A stretch of DNA of 64,000 nt, from contig DAOVRZ010000004.1 of assembly GCA_030627905.1 (NCBI GenBank), positions 1-64,000 of the forward strand. The letters run 5' to 3'. Positions 1-9,420 of this stretch are shown piece by piece. Below the pieces are notes generated by a model, which was given only the letters and a program-made list of their open reading frames with translations, was not told the origin of the DNA and did no database searches. This DNA comes from JAGMES01 sp023128035. GTDB lineage: Bacteria; Bacillota; Halanaerobiia; DY22613. A program made the position numbers and the translations under genes. Positions within the stretch are counted from its first letter, which is position 1, and each line of letters begins with the position of its first letter.

Positions 1-77
1 AAAGTCAAGTGTTTTTGTGAAATTCAACAAAGTTTTTTGAACTTGAATTTCCAATTTTACTTCATAAATAAAAAATA

Positions 78-98
78 CCTCCTGCAAAAAGCGGGAGG
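78..98 (-). terminator. Intrinsic terminator reading leftward
   Basis: Perfect 8-bp stem (CCTCCTGC / GCGGGAGG) with an AAAAA loop. On the minus strand it is followed by a T-rich run, so it would stop leftward transcription. The gene it serves is not intact in this window. Confidence 0.55.
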
Positions 99-206
99 AT
101 AAAAACAAAAGTAATTTTGTAAAGTGTTGAAAAAACACACTTGGTTTATTCCGAGAGACTATTTAGAGCAAAGGAGGCTCCTAGGTATAAGAGAGAATAA
201 TACTAA

Positions 207-395
207 GCAAAAAGTTATAACTACAAAGAACAAATAACAAAGTTGTACTTAGAACCTGAATATGATTTTAATGGAACTAGAATACATAGAAAGTTAAAAA
301 AAATAGGATATGAAGGAACTAATAATCCAGTATACAGGTTTTTAGCTAAGTTGTCTGATGATAAATCAAAAGTAAGTAAAAAAGGTAAGTGTTAA
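207..395 (+). pseudogene. Transposase fragment (IS21/IstA-like)
   Basis: An open frame of about 62 codons with no proper start encodes a piece containing 'GTRIHRKLKKIGYEG' followed by 'VYRFLAKL'. This resembles the helix-turn-helix region of IS21-type IstA transposases (RLxxxLxxxGYxGSYxxVxRYL). It is bounded by stops on both sides, so it is a remnant. The family assignment is by eye and tentative. Confidence 0.35.
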
Positions 396-519
396 ATAGC
401 CCCCACCTAAAAAAATAATTGGTACCCTTTGTCAAGGACATTTTAAAAAAGACCAGCTCTAACGAGTAAAATATTATTGACTGAAAGTCCGTGTCCTGCA
501 CCCCGATATCTTGGACAAG

Positions 520-812
520 AAGTCTTCACCTTTTTACTTATCTATTCTATGCTCCAGTCCGACCTGAATTTTAAATTTGACATAGAGCCCTTAAGGATAT
601 GAATATGGGGTTCAAGGGCGAAGGGTGTTCGCCTAGCGAATAAGCTTATCATATCCACCGCTACTATCCTTAAACCCTTTAGTGATAACTACCCTTACAA
701 GCTCTCTAATTCTTTCTATGGTGATGAGACCTACATCAAGGTTAATGGTAAATGCCAATATATCTTCTTTATCTTTTATGCTGTTAAAAAGATCATCCTA
801 TCTCAGAAGTAG
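520..812 (+). pseudogene. Degraded DDE transposase
   Basis: From about 605 to 812 one frame reads LANKLIISTATILKP and then 'GDETYIKVNGKCQYIFF', the region around the first catalytic Asp of DDE transposases ('DETYIKVxGKxxYxFF'). It ends at TAG 810-812. A stop also lies upstream near 600 and no start is present, so only a fragment survives. Confidence 0.5.
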
Positions 813-904
813 AGTGGTAAAAAATGAAGCAGAAAATTGTATTAAAATAAAGGAATATATTAAGCAAAAGTTGAATTTTTATTGTGATAGAGTCTGTTTC
901 AAAT

Positions 905-1688
905 AAGCTCTTTCGATGTTTTTCACGCATATATATGCCTTTTAACACTTTTAATTTTACTTATTACTCAATAAAATTTTTTATGTCTGAATACTGTATC
1001 TAATAAATTTGATTCTATTGCAAAGTTTAGTTTCACTTGCTTACGAAATTTTAGCATTTCCTTTTGAAGTCTTGAATTTTGCATGACTGGACTGAAAAAT
1101 TATGGATTTTCTTCCACTGAATAAGTAAACTCTTTGTCAGCGATCAAATAAGGAATTGATAATCCTATCTTCTTTAGACGTTCTAAAGAGGGCAATAACA
1201 CTTTCTGATCTGAAACCTTAGAATTTAACGTATTTTTTCTATATCCAACAAAATACCTATTTTGATTTACTTTTATTAGCTGTCTTCCTGTTGTCGCATC
1301 TGGATCAGAAAACCGTGGAGTACAAGTACATTTATCAGGGTTACTACATACACATTCTTTTTTAAAACCCCCAACAGCAGCATAAATAGGCCGTGAATCA
1401 AGACTGCATATCATCAAGTTTAAAAATCCTTCTAGCTTTTGGGTTTGACTTAAAATAGTTTCATCTAATTCATTAAGCTTATTGCCAATACCTAATTCTT
1501 TTCTGAAGCGATTTAATACAGAGTGAATGGGGATATTCAATAAGTCGAGAAACTATTTTTCGAATAAATTCATCTTCAATAAAAGAAAGGTAATCTACCA
1601 GTTCCAAATCATAACCTAATGTGCTATAATAGAGGGGAGAAAATAATTCGAGTTGAGTATTCAAAGTTTTCACCTCTTTCATTGTCAT
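905..1688 (-). pseudogene. Degraded IS1182-like transposase
   Basis: The 5' part (ATG at 1686-1688) and the middle part (1100-1540) lie in different frames and are joined by a frameshift near 1530-1540. The middle part has a Cys-rich loop ('CVCSNPDKCTC') and 'RYFVGYRKNTL', then 'YLIADKEF', typical of DDE transposases of the IS1182/IS5 kind. Beyond the stop at 1100 the same frame continues with 'KEMLKFRKQVKLNFAIES', a typical transposase tail, interrupted by two more stops. The element is clearly dead. The exact IS family was not verified. Confidence 0.6.
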
Positions 1689-1800
1689 TGTGGTTAATGG
1701 TTTTGGCGACTATATTTTATCACAATAATGAATAGAGGTGTATTTATTTTTGTAAAAAAAATATCTATTCGTATTGCTGTATAATTATTCGGTGATTTTA

Positions 1801-1935
1801 TTTATGAAACAAACTCTGATAAGGGTCAATGTAAAAAGACTTTTGGGAAAATATGTTTATTAGCCTGATGAGCAGGAAACAGCAGTAGAGACTGTTAGAG
1901 AGCAGGTTGAGTTGATGTGTAGTAATGAGGGATAG
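1801..1935 (+). pseudogene. Remnant of type I restriction HsdR C-terminus
   Basis: In one frame the sequence encodes 'RVNVKRLLGKYVY', a TAG at 1861-1863, then 'PDEQETAVETVREQVELM', ending at TAG 1933-1935. This is the pattern of the extreme C-terminus of HsdR subunits (VKRLLRKYGYPPDxQExAxExVxxQAE). The rest of the subunit is missing and the surviving tail has an internal stop. It suggests that a type I restriction locus once sat directly upstream of the present defence-like cassette. Confidence 0.5.
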
Positions 1936-1986
1936 AATTTAAAGTACACTGATTTTCAAATTTATAACGATTATTTCTAACATATT

Positions 1987-2119
1987 ATTAAATGATTAGC
2001 CCACAAAAAGTAGTTGCATAAGAGCTTGCATACCATATAAAGTACTGAAATGGCGAGATCAGTACTTTATATGGTATGCAAATGCGACTAAAATACTTTT
2101 TGTGGTCGAATCATTTAAT
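1987..2119. repeat. 133-bp long inverted repeat (MITE-like)
   Basis: The left end ATTAAATGATT and the right end AATCATTTAAT are exact reverse complements. Inside, CCACAAAAAGTA pairs with TACTTTTTGTGG, and TTGCATACCATATAAAGTACTGA pairs with its complement around a loop near 2045-2058. The arms are nearly complementary along about 60 bp each. It has no coding content and no clear T-run, so it looks more like a MITE or a transcribed long hairpin than a simple terminator. Confidence 0.6.
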
Positions 2120-2245
2120 AAAAAAAATAATTATAGTAGTATTGAAAAGTATTAATCTTTACTTTTTAAAACATAACTATTACATATATGAAGATTTATA
2201 AAATGTCTATTTAAAAGTAAATATTACTAAAAAGGGTGTGAAATT

Positions 2246-3550
2246 ATGGAAAACACAACGAAAGATAATAATGAATATGTAAATAGAAATATTGAATATG
2301 TAAATGTTGAAAAATTGATGGATTCTAACATTACATATCAAAGTCTACCTACTCCTATAGATACTATAATAAGCAGAATGGAGTCGGGACGATATTTAAT
2401 ACCAAAATATCAGAGAAATTATGTTTGGGAAGAAAAACAAGTGGTTGCTTTAATTGTATCACTATTAAAAGATATACCCATACCACGATTATATATGTAT
2501 TCTAATCCTAAAGACGGTAAATATACAATAATAGATGGTCAACAACGAATCACAAGTTTATTCTTTTTTGTTAAGGGAATTTTTCCTACATCTAAAAATA
2601 GAAGACATTATTATGATTTTAAAGATATAAGTGAACTAGTTGACAAATATCATAATGCTGAAACAAAGAAAACTGAAGAAAATGTAAAAAAAGATTTAAA
2701 TAAATATGGATTGAGGTTTAAAGACTTTAAGTTAGATACACGCGATAAGGAAAGTAGAATATTTACATATAGTAATTTTACAGAAAAAGAGAAATTAGAA
2801 TTCAATAATAAGTCTTTGGATTTTGGTGTTGTATCAGTTAAAAATAAAAATGATGATGATTTTGATAATGATAATGATGATGCCTTTTATTCAGTCTACA
2901 CAGATATTTTTAGATTATTAAATAGTGCTGGGAGTCCTTTAACAAATCAAGAAATTAGAAATGGTATATATTTTGGTAGTAAATTATACGAAAAAATAAA
3001 TGGTTTCCATGAAAATAATAATGCTTGGATAGAAATTAAAAAAGAGGATGATAATAGACATAGAAATGTTGAATTTTTATTGAAATTATTAGCTTTAGAT
3101 AAATATATAAAGATAAGTTCAAGAGAAGAATTGTTAGATTATGTTGAAAATAATTTCAATGTAAATAAATTTAGTCTAGAAGAAGTTAAAGAAATTTTAA
3201 TATTAGAGAAATTCTCTACTTATTCCGCTTTGGTGGATAAATATTCAAAGGAGTATTCCTCAGATGAACGTAGTAATGAAGTTGATAGTGAAGTAGCTAA
3301 ACTTAAATATTTTGTTGAGGGTATAAGTAACTTTCCTGAAACTGAAGATTATATTAAATATTTGAATCTTGAGGCTTTCTTTGTTGCTGCATCTAAATTA
3401 GGAATATTAAATGAAAATTTTAAGATTACTTATAAGGAATTGTCAAAGGAATTAAATTCTACGAATAATTCCACCAAGAGAGAAATATTTAAAAGAATAT
3501 TACAGGCCATAAATATAATAAAAGAGTCAGGTGAATATAATGATGTATAA
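2246..3550 (+). CDS. DUF262 (GmrS/ParB-like nuclease) protein
   Basis: A 434-aa protein of the DUF262 family, the GmrS-type N-terminal module of type IV restriction enzymes related to the ParB/Srx fold. Seen: 'IPKYQRNYVWEEKQ' near residues 52-65, 'SLLKDIPIPRLY' and 'IIDGQQRITSL' near residues 95-105, the hallmark DGQQR motif. Unlike canonical GmrSD proteins it has no fused C-terminal HNH (DUF1524) domain; a separate HNH protein is encoded two genes downstream. In the family the DGQQR motif is linked to nucleotide binding and hydrolysis. First gene of a three-gene overlapping operon; GGGTGTG precedes the ATG. Infer: sensor or nuclease part of an antiphage or modified-DNA restriction system. 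Family sure; role inferred. Confidence 0.8.
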   Translation: MENTTKDNNEYVNRNIEYVNVEKLMDSNITYQSLPTPIDTIISRMESGRYLIPKYQRNYVWEEKQVVALIVSLLKDIPIPRLYMYSNPKDGKYTIIDGQQRITSLFFFVKGIFPTSKNRRHYYDFKDISELVDKYHNAETKKTEENVKKDLNKYGLRFKDFKLDTRDKESRIFTYSNFTEKEKLEFNNKSLDFGVVSVKNKNDDDFDNDNDDAFYSVYTDIFRLLNSAGSPLTNQEIRNGIYFGSKLYEKINGFHENNNAWIEIKKEDDNRHRNVEFLLKLLALDKYIKISSREELLDYVENNFNVNKFSLEEVKEILILEKFSTYSALVDKYSKEYSSDERSNEVDSEVAKLKYFVEGISNFPETEDYIKYLNLEAFFVAASKLGILNENFKITYKELSKELNSTNNSTKREIFKRILQAINIIKESGEYNDV

Positions 3551-4511
3551 AGATTATATTAATGAAATTAAGAAAATAGCGATTAAATCTATAGATAATA
3601 ACTATCATGTATGTATAACTGGTAAAAATATGTCTGGGAAATCAGATGCCTTAATAGCAATATTAAATGAGTATTTAGAAAGGAATAACCCATGTTACTT
3701 TATAGATACTGTTAATAGGGTAATTTTTAATAGTGAAGCGTTCCCTAATTTTGATGAAAATGAATTATCTATTTACCTTGGTAAACCAAGAGATATTTTA
3801 AATAGGAGAGTAAACACTAAATATTTTAATAAAATAGATGTCTTTGCTGGTGGTGAACATAATGCAGGAGCTTATTATTCTTTTCAATTCCTAATAAATA
3901 GTCTAGAGGATAAGCAATTTCATAAATTATTAAAAGAATTTTTATCAGATTTTAATGTGGGGATAGAACTTATTTCTGATAAAAATGAAATTGTTTTTAC
4001 TATGAATCAAGAGGAAGTTGTTGCATCAAGTGGATATCAGGCTCTGTTAAGAATTTTTATTGAAATATATTATGCCACTAAATATGATGTCAAAATAGTA
4101 GTGATTGATGAGATTGATGAACATTTAGATAATAAAATGAGTCGAACAATTATAAATAAATTAAATGATATATTTCCAGAAATTAAAATTATAACTACGG
4201 TACATTCATTAACATTTTTCGAAGAACTTGAAAATACAAAAATAATTGTTTTAGATGGGGATAGTTATTCGTACAAAATATTGGACTCTAGAGATTTAGG
4301 AAATCTTGAATATATTAATCGAGAAGTATTCAATAGTTATATAGAGAGAAATACAGGCATTTCTAAAATGGAACAATTATATATGAAGGTGTTTAATGAT
4401 ATAGATTTAACAAGTGAAGATAAAAAATATCTCATACATGCAGAAAGGTTGAGTCAAAAAGAAAAAAGCATTAAAGATATAATTTTAGAGGAGATTAAGT
4501 TAGATGACTAG
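3540..4511 (+). CDS. P-loop ATPase, AAA_15/OLD-like
   Basis: About 323 aa, starting at ATG 3540 (or 3543), which overlaps the end of the DUF262 gene; the longer frame would need GTG 3531. Seen: Walker A 'GKNMSGKS' near residues 28-35, Walker B 'VVIDEIDEHLD' near 187-197, and a following 'TTVHS' that fits the switch histidine of ABC/SMC-like ATPases such as OLD and RecF. This is one short ATPase with no visible TOPRIM nuclease domain. The overlap on both sides (about 11 bp and 8 bp) indicates translational coupling with the DUF262 and HNH proteins. Infer: the motor or switch of the cassette. No closer family was recognised. Confidence 0.75.
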   Translation: MMYKDYINEIKKIAIKSIDNNYHVCITGKNMSGKSDALIAILNEYLERNNPCYFIDTVNRVIFNSEAFPNFDENELSIYLGKPRDILNRRVNTKYFNKIDVFAGGEHNAGAYYSFQFLINSLEDKQFHKLLKEFLSDFNVGIELISDKNEIVFTMNQEEVVASSGYQALLRIFIEIYYATKYDVKIVVIDEIDEHLDNKMSRTIINKLNDIFPEIKIITTVHSLTFFEELENTKIIVLDGDSYSYKILDSRDLGNLEYINREVFNSYIERNTGISKMEQLYMKVFNDIDLTSEDKKYLIHAERLSQKEKSIKDIILEEIKLDD

Positions 4512-5331
4512 TATTAAAATATTATTAAATTTCCCTACTTCGTATAGTAATGTAGAATATCCCAGTAAAAATGTAATGTATTATAATAAAAATAAATATA
4601 GCAAAAAATTATTTACCAGTTTATTAGAGTCATCAGATTATAGATGTATGTATTGCGGGATAGATTTAAGTGGTGGAACGAGACATGATATTGTTGGTAC
4701 TTTTGAAAAAGAACATTCAATAGAAAAAAAGCAAGATAAACAAGAATTTAAATTTTTAAGAGAGTGTAAGTTTAATTTTTCTGTATCTTGTCCAGATTGT
4801 AATAAGTATAAAAGTGAAAAACTTACATTTTTAAATAAAGAATTTCTAAATATAGACTATGATGAATGTAGAAAAAAAGAGTGTTCATATAAATGTATTG
4901 AATTCGAAGAAGCTCTTGATAAATATGTAGATATAAATAATATAATAATTCAGCCTGGGGGAACATATGAAACAAGGACAGGCTTTCCGTTAAAGATACA
5001 ATATGATGTATTAGAAAAGAGATTTACTCCTAGTACAGAATACGGTTATGATGACGATGTAAAAAGAAGTATAGAGCTGCACATTAAAAGATTTAAATTA
5101 AATAAACGAAATTTAAATATTCTTGATCAAATAATAACTGACTTACATAATGATGTAGAAAATGAGTCATTTAGAAAGCTCGCAAAAAAGTCTGCTATAA
5201 ACCCAGTAAATAATAATTATAAAAATGTATTAGATGATATATTTATTGACTACTTCCATTCTTTGAGTAAAAAGCAAAAAAGAATGACTGTAAAAAGAAT
5301 CTTCGCAGCCTATACTTCAATGAACAAATAA
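4504..5331 (+). CDS. HNH endonuclease
   Basis: A 275-aa protein with a zinc-knuckle HNH core: 'CMYCGIDLSGG' near residue 48, 'FEKEHSIEK' near 74 (EH where DH or EH is expected as the catalytic His) and 'CPDCNKYKSEK' near 97. The remaining 170 residues have no recognised domain and are Lys-rich. It overlaps the upstream ATPase gene by 8 bp. Known: HNH nucleases are frequent effectors in antiphage systems and in GmrSD enzymes. Infer: DNA-cleaving effector of the DUF262/ATPase/HNH cassette. No terminator with a T-run follows at once; the next 460 bp contain a gene fragment and a hairpin. Confidence 0.78.
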   Translation: MTSIKILLNFPTSYSNVEYPSKNVMYYNKNKYSKKLFTSLLESSDYRCMYCGIDLSGGTRHDIVGTFEKEHSIEKKQDKQEFKFLRECKFNFSVSCPDCNKYKSEKLTFLNKEFLNIDYDECRKKECSYKCIEFEEALDKYVDINNIIIQPGGTYETRTGFPLKIQYDVLEKRFTPSTEYGYDDDVKRSIELHIKRFKLNKRNLNILDQIITDLHNDVENESFRKLAKKSAINPVNNNYKNVLDDIFIDYFHSLSKKQKRMTVKRIFAAYTSMNK

Positions 5332-5343
5332 AGGTATTGATAA

Positions 5344-5484
5344 TATTGTGGTAAATCCTCTATTCAAACTACAGATAATATTTTTGAAAATAATCTTGCA
5401 ACTAACCATGGAGGTGCGATTTGGATTTGCAATAGTTCAGTAATTACTGATCAATATGGAAATAGTTTAATGATACTTATGTAA
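5344..5484 (+). pseudogene. Fragment of a beta-helix-type repeat protein
   Basis: A 46-codon frame without a start encodes 'NIFENNLATNHGGAIW', the (N)xFxNNxAxxxGGAIx pattern of right-handed beta-helix surface proteins. It ends at TAA 5482-5484. Nothing upstream or downstream continues it, so this looks like a leftover of a deleted surface-protein gene. Confidence 0.3.
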
Positions 5485-5607
5485 TCTCCACAAATAGTAA
5501 GTAACAACTAAAGCTCTCAAAAACATACTTCACAAAAATCGAAAGCGAACAGACGCTCAAAAACGTTTCGAGTTTGGAGTTGTCCTTCTCCGCCATAACA
5601 TATGAAT

Positions 5608-5645
5608 AGCAAGGACTTCTGGGATTGTAGCCAGAAGTCCTTGCT
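5608..5645 (+). terminator. Strong hairpin (possible terminator or RNA structure)
   Basis: A perfect 15-bp stem (AGCAAGGACTTCTGG and its complement) with an 8-nt loop. Flanking bases (CCTTCTCC upstream, GGGGGAGAAAG downstream) could extend it imperfectly. It lacks a clean T-run, so it may be an RNA structure or a repeat rather than a classic terminator. It separates the HNH gene from the ABC exporter pair in a 460-bp region otherwise without genes. Confidence 0.4.
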
Positions 5646-5791
5646 TGATTGTTGGGGGAGAAAGATACCGAAAACCATTGAAAATTGTAAAAATAAATTT
5701 TAAAAAGGTTTATGTAGAGGAAAATCAAAACTTTCAGAGAAGTAACTGTAAATAATATCTTAGCTTTAAACCTTTTAGGAGGAGTGTGAGG

Positions 5792-7591
5792 ATGAGTATT
5801 TTGAAAAATAAATATTTTAATTTATCTGGCTTAGTTAAAGTGCCTTTTGAGAGTTCAAAACTATTTTTCCTATTAATAGTATTACAAAAGGTGATTGATG
5901 GACTGTTGCCAAATATCCAGTTGCTTTTAACTGCAAATTTTGTTGATATTGCAATTGAAGTCGCAAATAAAAAAGCTGTTTATAGCAGTATAGTTTTACC
6001 AATATGTTTATTAATATTACTCATAGGTTATAAATGGTTTTCATATCAAATTCGCCAGTTTGCTGAAGCTAAGTTAATTTTTGCATTGCGAGAAAATTTG
6101 AGAGTGAGCATTACTGATAAGAGAGCCTCATTAAAGTATGATCATATTGAGAATAACGATACATGGGACTTGATTTCTAGAGTTTCTAAAGAACCGGAAA
6201 TTGTGTTTAAGGATGGATTTATTTATTTACTTACTTTTCTTTCTTTGATTATTCAGGTAGTTGGTATTGTTATTATTATTGCTACTAAGATATGGTGGGC
6301 AGCAGTATTAATCATAGTTATGAATATTCCATTAGTATATTTATCTATAAAAAATGGACAGACAACATATCAAGCTGATAGAGATGTTTCAAAATATAAC
6401 AGAAAACATGAGTATCTAAGAGATATTTTAATTGGAAGAGATTCTGCTTGTGAAAGAACCATTTTTGGTTATTCTGAATCAGTAAATTCAATTTGGAATG
6501 AGCAGTATGAAATATCAAGGAAGCTACAATTAAAGGCATATTTAAAATATTTCACAAAAACAAAAGTAGGTGGAATTTTCACTGCACTTATATCGACATT
6601 GATGATTGGTCTATTGATTCAACCAACAGTTAATGGAGAATTGACTCTTGGATTATTCATGGCAATTACTAGTAATTTATTAGTTTTAGTGCAAATGGGA
6701 ACAGTACAATTGACTCTTTGCTTAAAAGAAATATCACGAAGCAAGGAGTATTTAAAAGATTTAAATGCTTTTTGCATGCTTGAAGAAATCGCTGCTGCTA
6801 CAGAAAGACCGTCAAGGGATTTAATTAAATTAGAATCTATAGAATTCAAAAATGTATATTTCAAATATCCTGCGACCGAAATGTATATATTAAAAGGGAT
6901 TTCTTTTACTCTCAACAGTGGAAAACATTATGCTTTTGTAGGGGCGAATGGAGCTGGTAAAACAACAGTAATAAAACTACTTACAGGTCTTTATGATAAC
7001 TATGAAGGTGAAATATTAATTAATGGGAAGTGTTTAAGAAAATACACTTCTCAAGAGATTAAAGCTATGTGTTCTATTGTTTATCAAGACTTTGCAAAGT
7101 ATTCTGTTTCAGTAAAAGATAATATAGCGCTTGGAGATATTAATAGTTTTAATCAAGATGAGAATCACGAAAGAGTACTGGATGCTTTAAAACAATTAAA
7201 TCTCAAAGAAGTTGTCGACAAAATGCCAAATAAAGAGAATACACCTCTTGGCAAAATTAAGAAATATGGAGTTGACCTGTCTTTAGGTCAATGGCAAAGA
7301 ATTGCTATTGCTAGATCATTGGTTAATAAAGCACCACTTAAGATACTTGATGAGCCAACTGCTGCTTTAGATCCAATTAGAGAAAGTCTTATTTATAAAG
7401 AATATGAGAATTTGAGGCAAGACAATACCACTATATGTATAAGTCACCGACTTGGATCAACAAAGCTAGCTGATGAAATTTTATTATTCGAGGATGGTAA
7501 TATTACTGAAATTGGAACCCATAAAGAACTGATGAAAAAGAATGGGCTGTATGCTCAGATGTTTGAGAATCAGAGGAGTTGGTATTTATGA
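5792..7591 (+). CDS. ABC exporter half-transporter (TMD-NBD), subunit 1
   Basis: About 599 aa from ATG 5792, chosen because TTAGGAGGAG lies at good distance; GTG 5786 is too close. The N-terminal ~320 residues are a type I exporter membrane domain with about six hydrophobic segments. The ATPase domain has Walker A 'GANGAGKTT', signature 'LSLGQWQRIAIAR', Walker B 'LKILDEPTAALDP' and the H-loop 'SHRL'. It forms a pair with the next gene (ATGA overlap), so it is probably half of a heterodimeric exporter. Similar pairs move peptides, lipids or drugs. No precursor-peptide gene was found next to it, so the substrate is unknown. Confidence 0.85.
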   Translation: MSILKNKYFNLSGLVKVPFESSKLFFLLIVLQKVIDGLLPNIQLLLTANFVDIAIEVANKKAVYSSIVLPICLLILLIGYKWFSYQIRQFAEAKLIFALRENLRVSITDKRASLKYDHIENNDTWDLISRVSKEPEIVFKDGFIYLLTFLSLIIQVVGIVIIIATKIWWAAVLIIVMNIPLVYLSIKNGQTTYQADRDVSKYNRKHEYLRDILIGRDSACERTIFGYSESVNSIWNEQYEISRKLQLKAYLKYFTKTKVGGIFTALISTLMIGLLIQPTVNGELTLGLFMAITSNLLVLVQMGTVQLTLCLKEISRSKEYLKDLNAFCMLEEIAAATERPSRDLIKLESIEFKNVYFKYPATEMYILKGISFTLNSGKHYAFVGANGAGKTTVIKLLTGLYDNYEGEILINGKCLRKYTSQEIKAMCSIVYQDFAKYSVSVKDNIALGDINSFNQDENHERVLDALKQLNLKEVVDKMPNKENTPLGKIKKYGVDLSLGQWQRIAIARSLVNKAPLKILDEPTAALDPIRESLIYKEYENLRQDNTTICISHRLGSTKLADEILLFEDGNITEIGTHKELMKKNGLYAQMFENQRSWYL

Positions 7592-9396
7592 AACAAAAAA
7601 AAGAACTATCACTTTATAGAATTTTTAAGAAAATACTCCCTTTAACATATTCAGCATCTCCGGTATATCTAATAACAACCTTTGTTGTCGGAATACTGCA
7701 TGGTTTCTCTCATGGGTTTACAACATTAATGACTCAAAAACTATTTGATTCTATTTCAAATGTTTTGGGGACAAATGTGGCACTTAGAAGTGTCTTTGTT
7801 GCTCTTTTTTTCCTAGCTTTTGCCTTGGTTTTGAATCAGTTGTTAAATGGATTTCATAATGTTATGAGTGAAGATTTAGCCAATAGAATAATGAGGAATA
7901 TGGGAAGTGCTCTACACAAAAAAGCATCTAAGTTAGAAACTTTACTGTTCGAAGACACTTCAAATTTAGATGATATAAACAAAGCCAAAGAAGGGGTCAT
8001 GAATAGTACTTTTTTTCTATTTATTCTCTTTACTCTATTGACTTATTATATACCTTATATATTAATAATGGGAGTCTATCTATATAGTCTTAAACCAATT
8101 TTAGCAATCTCGCTATTAATCATTTTTATACCAGTTGCTTTAACTCAGTTTTTGAGAGTAAAGGTTTTTTCAAAGCTTGCAGATGAGTCCGCACCATTAA
8201 GAAGGGAATATGAATATTATGAAAAGTGTATAGTAGATAAGGAATTTTTTAAAGAAACTAGAATGTTGGGAGCTAATAGTTACTTTAGGGATTTATACTA
8301 CAAGACAATAAATCTTTATAATAACAAAATGTGGCGTGCAGAGAAAAAATCTGGATTAGCAGAAATGGGGATGAAAGCAATAACGTTGTTAGGCTATATT
8401 GGGGTACTTTTCCTTTTTGTCAATGCCTTATTATCAGGTGAGATTTCAGTAGGTGCTTTTTTTGCGGTATTTATATCGATTGATATGATGTTCAGAGTGC
8501 TGGAGGAGATAATCTGTAGTCATATTGGAAGATTAAGTAATAATCTAGGGAGTATAAAGAATTTTGTTAGATTTTTAGAGTTACCTGAACGCCATGGTGA
8601 TTATGAACTGGATGATAAACTTCACGGTATTTCTCTAAAAAATGTATATTTTAAGTACCCAAATAGTGATGATTACGTATTAGAGAATATCAATTTAGAA
8701 GTACTTCCTGGAGAAACTATTGCAATAGTAGGTGAGAATGGAGCAGGAAAATCAACGTTGGTCAAAATAATGGTTGGCTTATATTCTCCTAGTAAGGGCT
8801 TAGTAGAGTATGGAGGCATGAATATTAGAAAAATAAAGAATACTTCTTTGTTCTCAAAAATTTCAGCTGTGTTCCAGAATTTTCAAAGATATAAGTTGAG
8901 TCTTGCCAACAATGTAACAATAAGCAATCTATCTGTGGATGAGGAGGTGAATTATCAACGAATAGATAAGTCTCTAGAAATGGTAAACTTATTAGTTGAT
9001 TTAAATAAATTCACTAACTCTTATGAAACAATATTATCTAGAGAGTTTGGGGGTGCTGAATTATCAGGTGGTGAGTGGCAGAAAATTTCAATAGCAAGAG
9101 GTATTTATAAATCTCATAATACAATAATTCTGGATGAACCAACTGCTTCCATTGATCCAAATGAAGAAACTAGAATCTATAATACATTTTCTAAGATGAC
9201 TGAAAATAAGACAGCTATAATTGTTACACATCGTTTAGGCTCTGCAAAGCTTGCTGATAAAATTGTTGTGTTGGATAATGGTAGGATTCTTGAATTTGGA
9301 ACTCATAAAGAATTGATTCAAAATGGAAGCAAATATGCAAGCATGTTCAATCTTCAAAGTAGCATGTATCAATTTGATAATGTGTTGACTCAATGA
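7588..9396 (+). CDS. ABC exporter half-transporter (TMD-NBD), subunit 2
   Basis: About 602 aa. ATG 7588 overlaps the TGA of the previous gene (ATGA), which implies translational coupling. The membrane domain is followed by an ATPase domain with Walker A 'GENGAGKST', signature 'LSGGEWQKISIAR', Walker B 'TIILDEPTASIDP' and 'THRL'. Both NBDs of the pair keep the catalytic Glu after Walker B, so neither site is obviously dead, unlike many heterodimeric exporters with one degenerate site. Partner of subunit 1; the cargo cannot be deduced from the sequence. Confidence 0.85.
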   Translation: MKQKKELSLYRIFKKILPLTYSASPVYLITTFVVGILHGFSHGFTTLMTQKLFDSISNVLGTNVALRSVFVALFFLAFALVLNQLLNGFHNVMSEDLANRIMRNMGSALHKKASKLETLLFEDTSNLDDINKAKEGVMNSTFFLFILFTLLTYYIPYILIMGVYLYSLKPILAISLLIIFIPVALTQFLRVKVFSKLADESAPLRREYEYYEKCIVDKEFFKETRMLGANSYFRDLYYKTINLYNNKMWRAEKKSGLAEMGMKAITLLGYIGVLFLFVNALLSGEISVGAFFAVFISIDMMFRVLEEIICSHIGRLSNNLGSIKNFVRFLELPERHGDYELDDKLHGISLKNVYFKYPNSDDYVLENINLEVLPGETIAIVGENGAGKSTLVKIMVGLYSPSKGLVEYGGMNIRKIKNTSLFSKISAVFQNFQRYKLSLANNVTISNLSVDEEVNYQRIDKSLEMVNLLVDLNKFTNSYETILSREFGGAELSGGEWQKISIARGIYKSHNTIILDEPTASIDPNEETRIYNTFSKMTENKTAIIVTHRLGSAKLADKIVVLDNGRILEFGTHKELIQNGSKYASMFNLQSSMYQFDNVLTQ

Positions 9397-9420
9397 ATTG
9401 AAGTTTGGGAGATGGTAAAG

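Noticed and set aside
5477..5728. 83-codon minus-strand frame beside the ABC exporter genes
   Set aside because: It runs through the hairpin at 5608-5645 and has no Shine-Dalgarno or recognisable domain; probably chance.
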